Positions 17,748 to 27,921 of a stretch of DNA of 64,000 nucleotides are shown piece after piece. Below the pieces are notes generated by a model. That model was not told the origin of the DNA, did not search any database, and worked only from the letters and a program-made list of their open reading frames with translations. This DNA comes from Marinomonas flavescens (lineage in GTDB: Bacteria; Pseudomonadota; Gammaproteobacteria; Pseudomonadales; Marinomonadaceae), in assembly GCF_004352835.1 (NCBI RefSeq), contig NZ_SJSB01000007.1, positions 124,001 through 188,000 on the forward strand, in the 5' to 3' direction. The stretch's first letter is position 1. Every line of letters begins with the position of its first letter. A program made the position numbers and the translations under genes.

Positions 17748-19187
17748 TTAAGAAGCAAGGCAAATAGCACGACCATGTTCGTAGACTTCAACAAGCTCTT
17801 TATGAAGACTACAAATGGCTCTTTCGTAATCTTCTTCATCAACAACAAATTGCATATCTACTTGACGCATTGATTGGTGCATAGCGATGACGTTAACGCC
17901 TTGATCAGCAATGGCTTTTACTGCTTTTGCCAACATACCGGTCGTTTTCATATCACTGCCAATCGCTGAAACAATGGCCACTTTACGTTGAGTGATTTCC
18001 GCATCAGGAAATTGCTCATGAAGCACTCTCATCAACCGCTTTAGAATCTTCAAGTTAATGGCTAAGTAGTGAGTGATCGTATTGGCGTTAATATCCTTGG
18101 CGATAATATGAATATTAAACTGGCGTAGTACTTTCAGAATAGACACGTCAAACAGATCAATTTCGCCAGACATATCTTGATCAAATAACTCGACAGCAAA
18201 CACACCACGAGAACCCGCAATAATTTCAACACATGGCTCATCACTAACATAATCGCCAGTAATCAATGTGCCTGTGTGCTCTGGTTCAAAAGTGTTTTTT
18301 ACACGCAATGCGATATTGTTTTGGCGAAGGCCTTTTGCCGCTTTTGGATGGATAGCTTCCATGCCTAAATTTGCCAACTGATCAGCCACATCGTAGTTAG
18401 TGCGGCCAATAGGAACGGCTTTATTTTCACCAACCAAACGAGGGTCCGCACTACTTAAGTGAAATTCTTTATGAATAACTGCTTCACGCGCTTCTGTTAA
18501 TACCGCGATACGGCTAAAGATCATTTCGCTGTAACCACGATCGAAGGTCGACATTAAGCCTGTTTCACTATGAGCGTAACCGGTTGCAATGGGTAGCTGG
18601 GTATCTAAATCGATACTTTTAAAAGTCTCTGATATACGCTCATCTAACATTACATGCTGAGTATTATTCCAGCCCGTTAGATCAACAAACACCGCATTTA
18701 CACCATCACGCTGTAGCAAGGTAGCGGTATTCCAAGCACTGTGTGCTTCACCAATACTGGCTAACATTTCACGTACTGTCGATAAATGCTTACTAATCGA
18801 AAAATGGCCATGCTGACATAAGCGATGCAGATCATCTAAGCATTCGCGAGCGTCTTGTAATCGATGATGTATAAAGTCATTGGCTTTGTGCAACAACTCA
18901 CCTTCGAATAAAGAGGCATTGATTGCTAGCATCGAATCGTAAACGTCTTGCAATGCAGCAGACCATGAGTCCTGCTTTCTGTCTTGAGCAAATAATGCAT
19001 AAACGCCAGGTTCACCGGTTTTCTTATGCTCAAGTAGCTTATCTGTCATACCGCCATAGGCCGATACAACAAAAATGCGCTTATATAAATCGTCCGTTTG
19101 AACGGGTTTAAAAATTATATTGTCTCGAACCGATTGGTAGTCACTCATGGACGTACCACCGATTTTTTCAACTGTATGTAGTCCCAT
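17748..19187 (-). CDS. ask: Aspartate kinase of the ectoine type (Ask_Ect)
   Basis: This enzyme phosphorylates L-aspartate, the first step toward aspartate semialdehyde, the ectoine precursor. The 479-residue protein is of the ectoine-associated class: HTVEKIGGTSMSDY at the N terminus carries the K-x-G-G-T-S motif, FDRGYSEMIFSRIA follows in the kinase domain, and two ACT-like regions are at the C terminus. Ask_Ect enzymes are usually little inhibited by lysine and threonine, which suits osmolyte production; that is family knowledge. It lies 326 bp after ectC with a terminator-like hairpin between them, so it may have its own promoter. Confidence 0.93.
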   Translation of the reverse strand: MGLHTVEKIGGTSMSDYQSVRDNIIFKPVQTDDLYKRIFVVSAYGGMTDKLLEHKKTGEPGVYALFAQDRKQDSWSAALQDVYDSMLAINASLFEGELLHKANDFIHHRLQDARECLDDLHRLCQHGHFSISKHLSTVREMLASIGEAHSAWNTATLLQRDGVNAVFVDLTGWNNTQHVMLDERISETFKSIDLDTQLPIATGYAHSETGLMSTFDRGYSEMIFSRIAVLTEAREAVIHKEFHLSSADPRLVGENKAVPIGRTNYDVADQLANLGMEAIHPKAAKGLRQNNIALRVKNTFEPEHTGTLITGDYVSDEPCVEIIAGSRGVFAVELFDQDMSGEIDLFDVSILKVLRQFNIHIIAKDINANTITHYLAINLKILKRLMRVLHEQFPDAEITQRKVAIVSAIGSDMKTTGMLAKAVKAIADQGVNVIAMHQSMRQVDMQFVVDEEDYERAICSLHKELVEVYEHGRAICLAS

Positions 19188-19513
19188 TATTTAACCTAAT
19201 AAATTAAAGGGCTGAAAAGTGACTCCAGCCATGTTCAAAATCTGACGCTAATAGTGTCACAAGGCATGTCAAAAATTAAGTACAAAAGATACTTTTTAAC
19301 GCTTCCCCCTTTGCATCAAGCTACGGCCTGTAATTACTGATTCGATAATCTGTAGATTTTATGGAATAAGTATTTGAGGAACGAGGTCATCAGTACATAA
19401 TTCAGATTAATGGAGGGCAATAATAGCGACATGGTCAACACTTAGTGCAGGGGCATAATGTTCATAGAACAAGAATGGAAAACGCCCCACTTGAGACGTT
19501 TTTGATAGGCATT
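19188..19513. other. ectC-ask intergenic region with a terminator-like hairpin
   Basis: No gene is seen. On the - strand, AAAACG and CGTTTT (within 19479-19503) form a hairpin with an inner CTC/GGG pairing about 10 nt after the ectC stop, with only four Ts after it. The rest is free for a separate ask promoter, but none is obvious. Confidence 0.45.
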
Positions 19514-19903
19514 TTAATCAAGAAGTTCGTAGGCGCCTTCAGAGTTGTGTACTTCATCACCAGTAATCGGCGGATTAAAAACGCACGCCAATTTAAGTTC
19601 TTTAAACGCTCGCAAAGTATGCGCATCGTTTTTATCTAGCACATAAACCACACCCGGTTTAATCTGGTGTTTTTGACCCGTTTCACGACTTTCTACTTCA
19701 CCTTCACCTGAAATACAGTACACAGACTCAAGATGATTCTGGTAATGCATATCAAAATCTTTACCTTCATAAATCGTCGTAATATGAAAAGAAAAGCCCA
19801 TGTTGTCTTCTTTCAATAAAAGTCGAGTACTCTCCCAATTACCATCTGGGGATACAACACGGCGATCGGTCTTTTCGCATTCTGCTAAATCACGTGCAAA
19901 CAT
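19514..19903 (-). CDS. ectC: L-ectoine synthase EctC
   Basis: EctC cyclises N-gamma-acetyl-diaminobutyrate to ectoine, the last step. It is a 129-residue cupin with the family blocks [25 protein letters not shown], the Y-V-L-D-K-N-D-H-L-R-like [13 protein letters not shown], and the C-terminal [26 protein letters not shown] stands before the ATG. No ectoine hydroxylase (ectD) follows, so the product here is ectoine rather than hydroxyectoine. Confidence 0.97.
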   Translation of the reverse strand: MFARDLAECEKTDRRVVSPDGNWESTRLLLKEDNMGFSFHITTIYEGKDFDMHYQNHLESVYCISGEGEVESRETGQKHQIKPGVVYVLDKNDAHTLRAFKELKLACVFNPPITGDEVHNSEGAYELLD

Positions 19904-20054
19904 TCTGTTCTCCTTATGATCGTTAGATCAATTAAATGCAGGTAGATAAATAACTACCGAAAGAAACTTGAGGTTTCGAGCTTACTATCTGTTTCACTCA
20001 AGAGGGAAGACACCGGCGTTAGGCGTTATGTCACCGATGTCTTAAGAAAAGAAA

Positions 20055-21392
<1,338 letters not shown>

Positions 21393-21432
21393 TTACGGTA
21401 ATCAATACAAAACAGGGATCAGGACGCCTTAT

Positions 21433-21921
21433 TTAAAAAGGACCGATACGAACCAAATATTCTGTGTCATGCTTACCTTGGAAATGCGTGTTTTCATCAA
21501 ACTTAACCGATTCTTCTAATGGAGCATTTAGCTGTTTTGCTAAGCTTCTAAAAAGCGCCCATGAACCTGCATTTGATTTCGTGATTGTGGTTTCAATGTA
21601 GTGGACCTCAGCGCAGATCGAGCGCTCTAAAATAGAGGTCAACATCTTCTTCGCAAGCCCTTTTCCGCGAGCAGATTCGCCCACAGCAACCTGCCACACA
21701 AATAATGTGTCTGTTTTCAAGGGGACTAAGTAGCCGGAAATAAATCCCACCAGCACGTTATCTGCACGTGCCGCAATACTTGTGTCACTAAAATGATCAC
21801 ATTGAAGTAAGTTGCAATAAACCGAATTAGTATCTAGTGGGGAACAATCGGCAACCAATTGATTAACGAACATTCCATCTAGTGCACTCGGTTTTTTTAG
21901 CTCTAACTTTTCTACTGTCAT
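21433..21921 (-). CDS. ectA: L-2,4-diaminobutyrate acetyltransferase EctA
   Basis: EctA acetylates diaminobutyrate with acetyl-CoA. It is a GNAT-fold protein with PLDTNSVYCNLLQCDHF, the EctA signature, and VAVGESARGKGLAKKML as the acetyl-CoA loop. I take the ATG at 21921 (MTVEKLELKKPSALDG, 162 residues); an in-frame ATG at 21933 is equally possible and the frame is open to a TTG at 21978. Ribosome-binding signals do not settle it. It is the first gene of ectABC, and a palindrome at 22030-22041 lies in its upstream region. Confidence 0.95.
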   Translation of the reverse strand: MTVEKLELKKPSALDGMFVNQLVADCSPLDTNSVYCNLLQCDHFSDTSIAARADNVLVGFISGYLVPLKTDTLFVWQVAVGESARGKGLAKKMLTSILERSICAEVHYIETTITKSNAGSWALFRSLAKQLNAPLEESVKFDENTHFQGKHDTEYLVRIGPF

Positions 21922-21988
21922 ACCTTTACCCATTAGACAACAAAACAATAAATCAATATGAAGCAGCTCAAAATACAAAAAATCGCCT

Positions 21989-22291
21989 TAAATAAAGCGA
22001 ATACGTCTGTAAAATTAGAATTTAAAAGCAATCAATTGATTTGATGTCTAAGCATTCTAGCGATTTAAAACTTTATGTCCAGAACTTATTTACAGCACTA
22101 ATGTTTTGTCGTGGAATGAATTTTAACGTAATACATCTCTATACCTTGCTATCACTCGCTTAGCACGAAATATCAAGATTCTTCATTTTTGGGTAAAAAA
22201 ATGTCATTTTTTGTTGCATGATGCGTTCAAAATTCGGAAAATCTCGCCCCTAAATAAAGTATCCCCTCAAAATAGACCTCTTAAATAAAGT
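21989..22291. promoter_or_regulatory. Divergent ectA / Na+ symporter upstream region
   Basis: No gene is seen between ectA and the symporter start at 22373. AATCAATTGATT (22030-22041) is a perfect 12-bp palindrome about 110 bp upstream of ectA, suitable for a MarR-type dimer. TAAATAAAG occurs three times on the + strand (21989-21997, 22251-22259, 22282-22290); the last two copies are 31 bp apart, close to three helical turns. No regulator is assigned by sequence alone. Confidence 0.35.
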
Positions 22292-22372
22292 GGGAATTAT
22301 TGAAAGGTCTTAACAAGAAGAAACTTTATTCGCTGTTTATTTATTTTATTTTCAACTATTTAGAGATTTTTT

Positions 22373-23719
22373 ATGCAAGAAAAAACATCCATCCAAGGCT
22401 CGTGGGCGAGTCGCTGGATTTTTATTATGGCCGCAACAGGGTCTGCTGTTGGTTTAGGCAATATTTGGAAATTTCCTTACATTACAGGTGAAAATGGCGG
22501 GGGAGCTTTTGTACTCGTTTACCTTATCTGTATTTTGCTAGTAGGTATTCCAATCATGATGACAGAAGTCTTCATTGGTCGTCGAGCTCGCAAAAACCCC
22601 GTTCATGCGTTGGAAGATGTTGCAGAAGAATCTGGAAAGTCTCGCGCTTGGGGATTAATTGGCATGATGGGGATGCTTTCTGGCGCACTTATCTTTTCCT
22701 TTTACTCAGTTGTAGCTGGCTGGGTACTTCACTATATAAAAGCGATGGCAACTGGTGAATTAGCTGGCGTTAATTCCGATCAAGCCGGCGCCGCCTTCAA
22801 TGCCCTGCTAGCAGACCCAATGACCTTACTTGGCTGGCATACATTGTTCACCATTATGACAATTATCGTGGTTGCCCGAGGCGTAAACAAAGGCCTTGAA
22901 TTAGCCACCCGCATTATGATGCCTGCATTATTCATCCTATTATTCGTACTATTTTGCTACGCAATAACAACCGATGGTTTCTCCGCTGGTTGGCACTTCA
23001 TGTTTGATTTTGACTTTAGCAAGTTAACTTGGGATTCTGTATTGGTTGCTCTTGGGCACTCCTTCTTTACCCTATCACTTGGTATGGGCACTATCATGGC
23101 TTATGGCTCTTATATGCCAAAGCAGGGTTCAATCGGCAGAACAGTACTAGCCATTGGTGCATTAGACACCTTAGTAGCATTAGTCGCTGGCCTATGTATT
23201 TTCCCTATTATTTTTGCTAACGGAATGGATCCAGCAGCAGGCCCAGGTCTGATGTTTATTTCCTTGCCTGTTGCCTTTGGGCAAATGCCAGGCGGCCAAT
23301 TCTTTGGCTTCCTATTCTTTATTCTAGTGGGTGTTGCTGCTTGGACTTCTGCAATTTCTCTAATGGAACCGACTGTTGCTTACCTAGTCGAGCGCTTTAA
23401 AATGGCACGTTGGAAAGCATCTATTGCTCTAGGCGTCGTTGTTTGGGCATTGGGCATTGCGTGTCTTGGTTCTTTCAGTTTTATGAGTGGTTTCACTATC
23501 TTCGGTAAAAACACATTCGACTTCTTAGACTATGTGACTGCGAATATCATGATGCCTCTTGGCGGCATTTTGACAGCGATCTTTGCAGGTTGGTTAGTGA
23601 AGAGTCAATTTTCTAAAGAAGAGCTTAGCATTTCCGAGGTTTTTTATGCCTTTTGGCGTTTTGCGATTCGCTTCATTGCACCGATCGCTATCGCGGTTGT
23701 ATTTTACTTGAATCTATAA
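22373..23719 (+). CDS. Sodium-dependent transporter, NSS (SNF/LeuT) family
   Basis: A 448-residue inner-membrane symporter of the neurotransmitter:sodium symporter family, with about eleven helices. GSAVGLGNIWKFPYITGENGGGAF in helix 1 (residues about 24 onward) is the family signature and supplies the Na+ and substrate site. Other blocks are SFFTLSLGMGTIMAYGSYM and AWTSAISLMEP. The substrate is probably an amino acid or related compound but cannot be read. It lies divergent from ectA, which might hint at osmolyte or amino-acid uptake; that is inference only. Confidence 0.92.
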   Translation: MQEKTSIQGSWASRWIFIMAATGSAVGLGNIWKFPYITGENGGGAFVLVYLICILLVGIPIMMTEVFIGRRARKNPVHALEDVAEESGKSRAWGLIGMMGMLSGALIFSFYSVVAGWVLHYIKAMATGELAGVNSDQAGAAFNALLADPMTLLGWHTLFTIMTIIVVARGVNKGLELATRIMMPALFILLFVLFCYAITTDGFSAGWHFMFDFDFSKLTWDSVLVALGHSFFTLSLGMGTIMAYGSYMPKQGSIGRTVLAIGALDTLVALVAGLCIFPIIFANGMDPAAGPGLMFISLPVAFGQMPGGQFFGFLFFILVGVAAWTSAISLMEPTVAYLVERFKMARWKASIALGVVVWALGIACLGSFSFMSGFTIFGKNTFDFLDYVTANIMMPLGGILTAIFAGWLVKSQFSKEELSISEVFYAFWRFAIRFIAPIAIAVVFYLNL

Positions 23720-23737
23720 TTAGACTTAATAAACGTA

Positions 23738-23775
23738 AAAATCCCAACTAGCATAGGTTAGTTGGGATTTTTTTT
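23738..23775. terminator. Intrinsic terminator after the NSS transporter
   Basis: AATCCCAACTA (23740-23750) pairs perfectly with TAGTTGGGATT (23759-23769), followed by eight Ts and preceded by As. It may also serve the convergent DUF2061 gene. Confidence 0.9.
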
Positions 23776-23812
23776 GAAAACTCATCATTGACCTTGTACA
23801 TTTTAAGAAAAG

Positions 23813-24052
23813 CTACATTGCTCTTAATGCATAACTTTCACTTGTTGCTTGCCAAGCGTTATTGAACGATCGCTTAGCAGGTGATTCTGTATATTTAGTC
23901 CAGATTTTCTCATGGAAATAAAACGCAACGGTATTAACGGCTGGCTCGACAATGGCAAGTATTCCACCCACCACAAAACTGCCTGTTATTAAGTAAGCAA
24001 CCGTAAAAGCAATACTGAAATGCATAGCCGCAAAGGTTAAAGTCTTAGTCAT
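23813..24052 (-). CDS. DUF2061 family small membrane protein
   Basis: A 79-residue protein with two hydrophobic segments, matching the DUF2061 pattern: KTLTFAAMHFSIAFTVAYLITGS, then VGGILAIVEPAVNTVAFYFHE and a conserved KIWTKY. AGGAGA lies shortly before the ATG. Function is unknown for the family. It is followed by the photolyase-associated MerR gene region, but no functional link is shown. Confidence 0.8.
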   Translation of the reverse strand: MTKTLTFAAMHFSIAFTVAYLITGSFVVGGILAIVEPAVNTVAFYFHEKIWTKYTESPAKRSFNNAWQATSESYALRAM

Positions 24053-24139
24053 GTAAGTCTCCTAGTAATTTATTCACTAAGATTACTGGAAACCCTTTAA
24101 TATAAAAAATATATTATAAATATCAGTCTGATAGTTTTT

Positions 24140-25039
24140 TTATTTAATCAAGGCTGCTTTATCAAGGATAGCAGCCACTCCCTCTAAAGCCTCTGAATGG
24201 ACACTCACCTGCTTGAAACTTGTCATTTTTTTGCTATTCACCGCCAACCAAAAACTGGCACCAATAAGTGAAATAGGTTTCCCCCACTCTGCCAAAGACG
24301 CCATTAACTCAGCCGATCTTGAGGCTAACTCACTCTCACAAAAAGCCACAACACCCGTTGGATTAATTCCCTTTATTAAATCCTGCCAATCTTGATCTGA
24401 CGACATATTAGGCAGCACTCGGCAAGAATAGCCATGATCACTCAAAATAGCGGATGTCATGTAACACCATAGTGCCTGCTGACCTGACAGCCCTGTTATC
24501 AGTAGTATCGGAGCAGCCGTGTGTTGATTTTTAAGCGATGACAGCCTATTCGTTAAGCTACGAGTAAGAACCGCCTCACAAAAACGTCCATGAACACTTA
24601 CACCTAACTGCTTTAAGCTTGGTAGTATCCAGTTTTGAATAGCAATTAAAGGAGGATATTGAGAAAAAATCTGCTGATAAAGGTGTTCTATTTTATCTTC
24701 TTCAAAATGCAGAGACATATGAACTAGCGCGGCTTGCCACTCAAGCCATTCGTCAGCTGGTATTACATTTTCAATATTCTCATTTTGATCAAGTAACGCT
24801 CTTACTTTACTGACCGCTACCCCTTGGTTAATCCAACGAACAATATCGTCAACTCGAGTCACATCCTCCTCACTATAAAGACGATGACCTTTCTCTGTGC
24901 GCTTAGGCTTAAGTAAGCCATAACGCCGCTCCCATGCCCTTAAGGTAACGGAGTTCACGCCAGTTTTGGTAGATAGTATACGGATCGGAAAATACGCTTG
25001 CTTCTCTTCCATACCCCATTCTCTTTCATCTTGGCTCAC
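24140..25039 (-). CDS. MerR-family regulator with a degenerate B12-binding-like domain (LitR/CarH type)
   Basis: A 299-residue regulator. Residues about 15-85 form a MerR-type winged helix with GVNSVTLRAWERRYGLLKPKR and GHRLYSEEDV, as in the LitR/CarH/MlrA group. The rest resembles the helical plus Rossmann-like cobalamin domain of CarH, but the expected E-H pair and the ligand H-x-x-G are absent: I read GRFCEAVLT and GQQALWCYM instead. It is therefore unlikely to sense light through B12, unlike canonical CarH. It is divergent from the DUF523/photolyase operon, the arrangement of LitR-type regulators controlling photolyase genes. Confidence 0.82.
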   Translation of the reverse strand: MSQDEREWGMEEKQAYFPIRILSTKTGVNSVTLRAWERRYGLLKPKRTEKGHRLYSEEDVTRVDDIVRWINQGVAVSKVRALLDQNENIENVIPADEWLEWQAALVHMSLHFEEDKIEHLYQQIFSQYPPLIAIQNWILPSLKQLGVSVHGRFCEAVLTRSLTNRLSSLKNQHTAAPILLITGLSGQQALWCYMTSAILSDHGYSCRVLPNMSSDQDWQDLIKGINPTGVVAFCESELASRSAELMASLAEWGKPISLIGASFWLAVNSKKMTSFKQVSVHSEALEGVAAILDKAALIK

Positions 25040-25134
25040 TCTCTTACTTCCTTCTTCGGTTAAGGGGCTGTCACTACTTCATCTCAATAAAAATAATTCA
25101 GCCATTTGAGATTCTTCAATTAAGATAAAAATAT

Positions 25135-25227
25135 TGTACATTTATTTTTTTGTACAATAATATTGCATTTATTATACAGAAGACTATATTGTACAACAAG
25201 AAGTGATACAAAAAATGAAGATGTACA
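25135..25227. promoter_or_regulatory. Cluster of TGTACA-like elements between merR and the photolyase operon
   Basis: Six related hexamers occur in 93 bp: TGTACA at 25135, 25151, 25190 and 25222, TATACA at 25173 and GATACA at 25205. Starts are mostly 15-17 bp apart, about one and a half helical turns, with one gap of 22. The first two form ATTGTACA...TGTACAAT. They lie in the divergent promoter region and are probable operators for the MerR regulator next door. Confidence 0.55.
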
Positions 25228-25310
25228 AGAAAATAAACGAAATTTGCGATTAATTGCGCCACGCACCATCTAAGCGTGAGTGTCACTAATAATTCGGTTT
25301 GGAGAACAAC

Positions 25311-26309
25311 ATGACAACAACAAAACACATTTCAGAAGACTTTTTCTCTGCAGATAAGTTACAGCACAAAATTCCGGTAGGAATAAGTGCCTGCTTACTT
25401 GGTGACAATGTGCGTTTCAATGGTGGTCACAGCCGATCAGATTATTGTGACGCCACTTTAAGTGATTATTTTGACTATCAGAAGTTTTGCCCTGAAGTGG
25501 CCGCTGGGTTTGGAACGCCAAGACCGACACTACGCTTAGAAGGCAATCCACAAGACCCTCGCATGACTTACTCAAACCAAAAAGGCGGAGACATTACCCA
25601 CACTTTTATGGAAGCAAGCCTTCCTTACATTGATAAGCTTGCTCATTTAGATGGCTATATACTGATGAAAAACTCACCAAGCTGCGGCCTAGAACGTATT
25701 AAAGTGTATCAAGAGAATGGCCATCCTCACATGCAGCGCACCTCTGGTTTATTTACGAAAGCTTTGAGAGAGCGCTATCCACTATTGCCAGTAGAAGAAG
25801 ATGGTCGACTGAATGACCCGTTACTAAAAGAAAACTTTTTGATGCGTGTTTTTGCCCATCACGAATTTCGCCATTGCGTAGAAATCGCACCAAGCATGAA
25901 ATCCTTGATTGAGTTTCACAGCCGCTATAAATACCTTGTCATGGCTCACTCGCAACCAGCCTACAAGATGCTAGGAAAAATGCTTTCGGGGAATGACCCT
26001 AGGTCACTTATGGAGCTAAAAGACGCTTATTTTCGCGCTTTTATGACCACGTTATCAAAGCCTGCAAAACGTAAAAATCACTGCAATGCATTGATGCATT
26101 TGGTCGGTTATTTAAAGCGTTCTGTGGATGTTTCAATTCGCAAAGACATTCTCGGTGTGATCGAGCAATACCGTCGCGGTGAAGTGAATCTAGCAACACC
26201 TATTACTTTGCTTAATCACTACTTGAGTCACTACGGCAGTCAGTACGTCAAAGAGCAACGATACTTTGCCCCTTATCCGAGCGCGCTAGGAATTCGAAAT
26301 GCTATCTGA
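25311..26309 (+). CDS. DUF523-DUF1722 fusion protein (YbgA-like)
   Basis: A 332-residue cytoplasmic protein joining a DUF523 domain (about residues 15-165; PVGISACLLGDNVRFNGGH, FCPEVAAGFGTPRP and KNSPSCGLERIKVY, with conserved cysteines) to a DUF1722 domain (about 185-320; FHSRYKYLVMAHS, and the C-terminal QRYFAPYP). Such proteins are often encoded beside photolyases; function is not established, though the cysteines suggest metal or cofactor binding. GGAG at 25301-25304 fixes the start at 25311 over an in-frame TTG at 25299. The photolyase gene starts 10 bases after its stop. Confidence 0.9.
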   Translation: MTTTKHISEDFFSADKLQHKIPVGISACLLGDNVRFNGGHSRSDYCDATLSDYFDYQKFCPEVAAGFGTPRPTLRLEGNPQDPRMTYSNQKGGDITHTFMEASLPYIDKLAHLDGYILMKNSPSCGLERIKVYQENGHPHMQRTSGLFTKALRERYPLLPVEEDGRLNDPLLKENFLMRVFAHHEFRHCVEIAPSMKSLIEFHSRYKYLVMAHSQPAYKMLGKMLSGNDPRSLMELKDAYFRAFMTTLSKPAKRKNHCNALMHLVGYLKRSVDVSIRKDILGVIEQYRRGEVNLATPITLLNHYLSHYGSQYVKEQRYFAPYPSALGIRNAI

Positions 26310-26319
26310 GGACGTTAAA

Positions 26320-27720
26320 ATGGACATCAAACAATTAGTATGGCTACGTAATGACCTGCGCTGGTTAGATAATCCAGCGCTGTATTATGCGGCGTTAGAA
26401 GGCAACATTCGCGTTGTGGTAACCGCCACACCAGAACAGTGGAAAATACACAATGAATCCAGCGCTAAAACCAGTTTACGTGCAGGTTTAATTCGTACGC
26501 TTTTTAGAAAACTAGCCAGCTTTGGGATTCCCGCTGACTTAATCACGGTGGCAAGCTTTCATGACATACCAGGCGCTCTTGAATCTTATTGCTTAACTCA
26601 TGAAATCAAACACGTTTGGTTTAATCAGGACATTCCGATTCATGAGCAACAAAGAGATCAGAAAGTTAGTATACAACTAGGCACCCAAGGTATTAAAACG
26701 CACCCACAAAATACCGATTTAATGGTACCAAATCCCGTTTTAAGCCAACAAGGAACACCATTCAAAATCTTTACACCGTTCTTTAAACGCTGGTTGACAC
26801 TGCTGTCTGCTCAAGACTGGCAGCCACTGCCAAAACCTAAAATCCAAAATACAGCTATTGAATATGTCGAACCAGATATTCGCTGGGCAACAACATACAG
26901 AGAAGACATTTGGGCGCCAGATCAAGAGGAAGCCCAACAAAAATTATGGCATTTTTGTTATACAAAAGAAGAGCGCTATCAAGAGCAACGTAACTACCCT
27001 GCTACTCCTGGCACAAGTTCGCTATCACCTTATCTTGCTTTAGGGGCGCTGGGGCCAAGGGAGTGTTTATTTGCTATTCAGTACGCTTGTGACAATAAAG
27101 GCGGTAATTGGAAAGACAGCATTTGGTTAAAAGAGCTCGCTTGGCGTGATTTTTATCGCCAGTTAATGGGGAACTTCCCATTTCTTGCCATGGGCAAACC
27201 TTTCAAGCCAGAAACTGATTTTATTCGGTGGAACCAAGATGAATCATTATTTCTCGCATGGACCCAAGGAAATACAGGTTTTCCGATTGTAGATGCAGCC
27301 ATGAGGCAGCTGAATCAAACTGGCTGGATGCACAATCGTCTGCGTATGATTGCAGCAAGCTTTTTAAGTAAATTAATATTTGCTGATTGGAGAAAAGGCG
27401 AAAAGTATTTTATGGAACACCTTATTGATGGCGAATTTTCATCCAACAATGGCGGCTGGCAATGGAGCGCATCAACTGGATGTGATGCGGCCCCTTATTT
27501 CAGAGTATTTAACCCAACTCGTCAATCAGAAACCTATGATTCAAATGGTGATTTTATCCGTCGATTTGTTCCCGAGCTAAAAGATTTGGATGCAAAATCC
27601 ATTCATAATCCATCTCATTCTCAAAGATTAGAGTGCGGTTATTCGCTGCCTATCATTGATTATAAAACAACGCGTATAGCCGCTATTGCCGCATTCTCAG
27701 AGTTAAAAAACATGAGATAA
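26320..27720 (+). CDS. phrB: Deoxyribodipyrimidine photolyase (class I CPD type)
   Basis: A blue-light-driven flavoenzyme that splits pyrimidine dimers. The 466 residues comprise an N-terminal alpha/beta antenna domain (QLVWLRNDLRWLDNPAL) and a C-terminal FAD domain with ELAWRDFYRQLM, TGWMHNRLRMIAASFLSK, NNGGWQWSASTGCD and FNPTRQSETYD, which include tryptophans of the electron-transfer chain. GAGGA at 26308-26312 selects the ATG at 26320 over one at 26299 that overlaps the upstream gene. Probably co-transcribed with the DUF523/DUF1722 gene and controlled by the divergent MerR regulator. Confidence 0.95.
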   Translation: MDIKQLVWLRNDLRWLDNPALYYAALEGNIRVVVTATPEQWKIHNESSAKTSLRAGLIRTLFRKLASFGIPADLITVASFHDIPGALESYCLTHEIKHVWFNQDIPIHEQQRDQKVSIQLGTQGIKTHPQNTDLMVPNPVLSQQGTPFKIFTPFFKRWLTLLSAQDWQPLPKPKIQNTAIEYVEPDIRWATTYREDIWAPDQEEAQQKLWHFCYTKEERYQEQRNYPATPGTSSLSPYLALGALGPRECLFAIQYACDNKGGNWKDSIWLKELAWRDFYRQLMGNFPFLAMGKPFKPETDFIRWNQDESLFLAWTQGNTGFPIVDAAMRQLNQTGWMHNRLRMIAASFLSKLIFADWRKGEKYFMEHLIDGEFSSNNGGWQWSASTGCDAAPYFRVFNPTRQSETYDSNGDFIRRFVPELKDLDAKSIHNPSHSQRLECGYSLPIIDYKTTRIAAIAAFSELKNMR

Positions 27721-27921
27721 CGGCATTTAGATTTTCATTTTTTCCATTAAGCACTAAGAAGCGATTAACTTTCCTATTTATAAAATAACCACTATCATTA
27801 GAGCTATAAATTATTTATCTTATAAAAGCATTACTTGGCTAAAGTTATTAATTATAAAGAGTTTAATAGATGCCTTTGAAAGCATATAATCTGCAAAAAT
27901 TTTAATGGAAATACAAGCAAG

